Assembly: GCA_013695195.1 (NCBI GenBank)
Contig: JACDAY010000120.1
Coordinates: forward strand, 1-6,985
From: Blastocatellia bacterium
GTDB taxonomy: Bacteria > Acidobacteriota > Blastocatellia > Pyrinomonadales > Pyrinomonadaceae
Direction: 5' to 3'
DNA: 6,985 nucleotides
Shown here: piece by piece, positions 5,554-6,985 of the stretch
Layout: every line of letters begins with the position of its first letter
How positions within the stretch are numbered: position 1 is the first letter of the stretch
Program-made: the position numbers and the translations under genes
The notes under the pieces: model-generated
The model's database searches: none
What the model was told of the DNA's origin: nothing
The model's input: only the letters and a program-made list of their open reading frames with translations

Positions 5554-6522
5554 TCATTCAGGGGCGGTCTTTTCACCTCGCTCCTTGGCTAGGGGGACAC
5601 CGGCCTTGGCAGCGGCGTTCTCGATTTCCGAGTTAATTTTTCCACCCAAAAGAATAGCCACGCCTGCGAGATAAAACCAGAGCATCAGAACAATCACAGC
5701 TCCCAGCGAGCCGTACGTCAAACTGTATGAATCGAAATGTCGTAAATAAACACGCAAGACGAACGAAACAATCAGCCAGAGTGCGACGCCTACCGCCGAA
5801 CCGGGCGTAATCCAATACCATTTCTGCTCCAAATCAGGCGCGAAATAGTAGATCAAGCCGAACGCCACCAGAACGAAGCCAATCGCAATCGGCACTTGAA
5901 CAATTGTCCACGCGGATGCGAAGAACATTCCCTGATTGAAATATTCCGCAATGCTTGCTCCGATTTCTCCGCCGTAGAGCATGATCAACAGCGCGGACAT
6001 AATCAAAATGACTAGTGCGGTTATTAGCCCGATAGCCGACAAGCGTATCCGCCACCAAGGTCGGGACTCGCCCACGCCGTACATCGAATTGAGCGATTCA
6101 CTGAGCGCGACGATACCTAGTGACGAAAACCAAAGAGCCGAGATGAGTCCGAGCCAAAGCCGAACGCCTTCCGCATTAGCGGCGGTTTCGTCAACCGTCG
6201 TGTAAATTAATGTCGAAGCCGAAGCCGGGACTACTCGGCTTAAAAATGTGAGCAGATTGGATCGCAGTTCGGTCCCGGCTTCGGCGAAAAACCCGATCAG
6301 TGTAACCAGAAATAAAAGCAGAGGAAATAGCGAGAATAAAAAATAAAAAGAAAGTGCAGCCGCGTGGGTCAGTAACCCCCCGGCGTATAATTCCATCCAA
6401 ACACGCCATCCTAGCGTCCTCCAATCCAAACCTCCAAGCCGCCAGGCTGAAATAATTGCTTTTGTTTCCGCCGTTGTGCCGGTCTTATCCACTGTATTCA
6501 TTTCTGAAGCGTTCGAAGGCAT
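5554..6522 (-). CDS. YihY/BrkB-family inner-membrane protein
   Basis: From the ATG at 6522 the product has 322 residues and six hydrophobic segments, the usual YihY topology: AALSFYFLFSLFPLLLFLVT, WLGLISALWFSSLGIVAL, IGLITALVILIMSALLIMLY, FASAWTIVQVPIAIGFVLVA, VGVALWLIVSFVLRVYL and GAVIVLMLWFYLAGVAILLG. The family signature is clear in LTHAAALSFYFLFSLFPLLL and in YGSLGAVIVLMLWFYLAGVAILLGGKINSEIE. The family was once called ribonuclease BN by mistake and its transport or envelope role remains unsettled. The frame is open to an ATG at 6624, but those 34 extra residues are not family-like. ATG 6522 (MPSNASE) or 6501 (MNTVDK) is more likely; neither has a good Shine-Dalgarno. The short tail KERGEKTAPE ends in TGA, confirming TGA as an ordinary stop in this genome. 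Confidence 0.9.
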   Translation of the reverse strand: MPSNASEMNTVDKTGTTAETKAIISAWRLGGLDWRTLGWRVWMELYAGGLLTHAAALSFYFLFSLFPLLLFLVTLIGFFAEAGTELRSNLLTFLSRVVPASASTLIYTTVDETAANAEGVRLWLGLISALWFSSLGIVALSESLNSMYGVGESRPWWRIRLSAIGLITALVILIMSALLIMLYGGEIGASIAEYFNQGMFFASAWTIVQVPIAIGFVLVAFGLIYYFAPDLEQKWYWITPGSAVGVALWLIVSFVLRVYLRHFDSYSLTYGSLGAVIVLMLWFYLAGVAILLGGKINSEIENAAAKAGVPLAKERGEKTAPE

Positions 6523-6529
6523 TTGCTGT

Positions 6530-6555
6530 TTTATAACGGTTGCACATTCTGTCAA
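6530..6555 (-). promoter_or_regulatory. Candidate promoter upstream of yihY
   Basis: The minus strand has TTGACA (6555-6550), a perfect -35 match, and TATAAA (6535-6530) 14 nt later, shorter than the ideal 17. A transcript from this pair would start at about the ATG at 6522 and be nearly leaderless, which would explain the absence of a Shine-Dalgarno there. Confidence 0.25.
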
Positions 6556-6644
6556 TTTTACATTAAATGTTAAACGGCAACGAAACGATATGAAATTTGC
6601 ATATGCAACTTTGTCAGAAATCATATTTCGGATTATATAGATTA

Positions 6645-6878
6645 CTACCGGCGTCGCGAGAGCCGAGTTATGCTCACATTAACAAGAAACTCCCCACATC
6701 GATAATGTACAGCCTGTTTGCTGACGTGGAAGCGCTCGCCCATCTCTTGAAGGGTAAGGTGTTCCACCTCGTACAACCGTCGCATCTCGGCGACTGAATC
6801 ATCTAGCTTTTGTTGCATATGGTAGGATTCCATTCCTATTTGTCGGAAGAAAGGTTTCAAAGAACTTTGCGTATTCAT
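6645..6878 (-). CDS. Small helix-turn-helix DNA-binding protein
   Basis: The product is 77 residues from ATG 6878 to TAG. Residues about 28-60 (DSVAEMRRLYEVEHLTLQEM then GERFHVSKQAVHYR) form a helix-turn-helix of the sigma-70 region 4 / resolvase-like kind: a helix, L-T-L-Q-E-M-G leading into the first HTH helix, then V-S-K-Q-A-V-H as recognition helix. The first 27 residues and the last 17 (CGEFLVNVSITRLSRRR) have no recognised domain, though the basic end could touch DNA. I expected the recognition helix to continue with an R-L-x-x-x-G-V type segment. An adjacent frame reads M-W-G-V there, so a late frameshift is possible. A weak GAAGAG lies about 7 nt before the ATG. It is probably a small transcriptional regulator or a fragment of one. 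The target is unknown, and it sits 122 nt upstream of yihY on the same strand. Confidence 0.5.
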   Translation of the reverse strand: MNTQSSLKPFFRQIGMESYHMQQKLDDSVAEMRRLYEVEHLTLQEMGERFHVSKQAVHYRCGEFLVNVSITRLSRRR

Positions 6879-6985
6879 ACGCTATCTCTTCGCCCGCCGA
6901 AAATAGTACGTAGCTTTTCTATGTCTTTCGCTGTTCGGTATCTGTTGCACATTCCAAAAGTCTATAATAAAACGAGGTAGAACAA

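Noticed and set aside
6523..6624. N-terminal extension of the YihY protein to the ATG at 6624
   Set aside because: The extra residues are not family-like, the DNA is A/T-rich, and it contains promoter-like TTGACA and TATAAA boxes.
6539..6954. Shared 11-mer GTTGCACATTC at 6539-6549 and 6944-6954, both upstream of minus-strand genes
   Set aside because: Several chance 11-mer repeats are expected in about 7 kb, and the positions relative to the two start codons differ.

Overview
The window most resembles a genome fragment from an acidobacterium, probably of the class Blastocatellia. The main clue is a 939-residue Ser/Thr kinase whose N-terminus (SPGTRLGRYEIRASIGAGGMGEV) and TolB-like PD40 propeller are typical of the large kinase families of that group. 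This placement is inferred from remembered protein families, not from a marker gene.

Layout, left to right. Positions 1-546 hold no confident gene, only short coding-like stretches in shifting frames, then a -10-like box. A small lipoprotein (547-936, +) follows, apparently cut short at its C-terminus. After a gene-poor gap comes a class I SAM-dependent methyltransferase (1201-1866, +) with an in-frame TGA at 1474-1476. It is followed closely by the transmembrane Ser/Thr kinase with a periplasmic propeller (1882-4701, +). On the minus strand lie a lipoprotein-type peroxiredoxin/thioredoxin-fold protein (4709-5305) with an in-frame TGA at 5078-5080, a six-helix YihY/BrkB membrane protein (5554-6522), and a 77-residue helix-turn-helix protein (6645-6878).

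The main result is that two genes an ordinary gene finder would call broken look like selenoprotein genes. In the peroxiredoxin the TGA falls on the first Cys of the WCPYC redox motif, giving U-P-Y-C, with the frame open on both sides and a family-like total length of 198 residues. A perfect 6-bp hairpin with loop AGUUA begins its loop 16 nt after the UGA, as the bacterial SECIS model expects. In the methyltransferase the TGA is followed by a 7-bp hairpin (one G-U pair) with loop AGUUG, its loop beginning 19 nt after the UGA. TGA is also the ordinary stop of the kinase and yihY genes, so general UGA reassignment is unlikely. The peroxiredoxin case is strong. The methyltransferase case is more open, because the position is, as I recall, usually Trp in relatives and a TGG-to-TGA nonsense mutation would look the same. 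No selA, selB, selC or selD is present, so the decoding machinery cannot be confirmed here.

The genes do not form one pathway. The methyltransferase and kinase may be co-transcribed (15 nt apart). The peroxiredoxin has its own Shine-Dalgarno sequence and a candidate -10 box, and converges on the kinase with only 7 nt between the stop codons.
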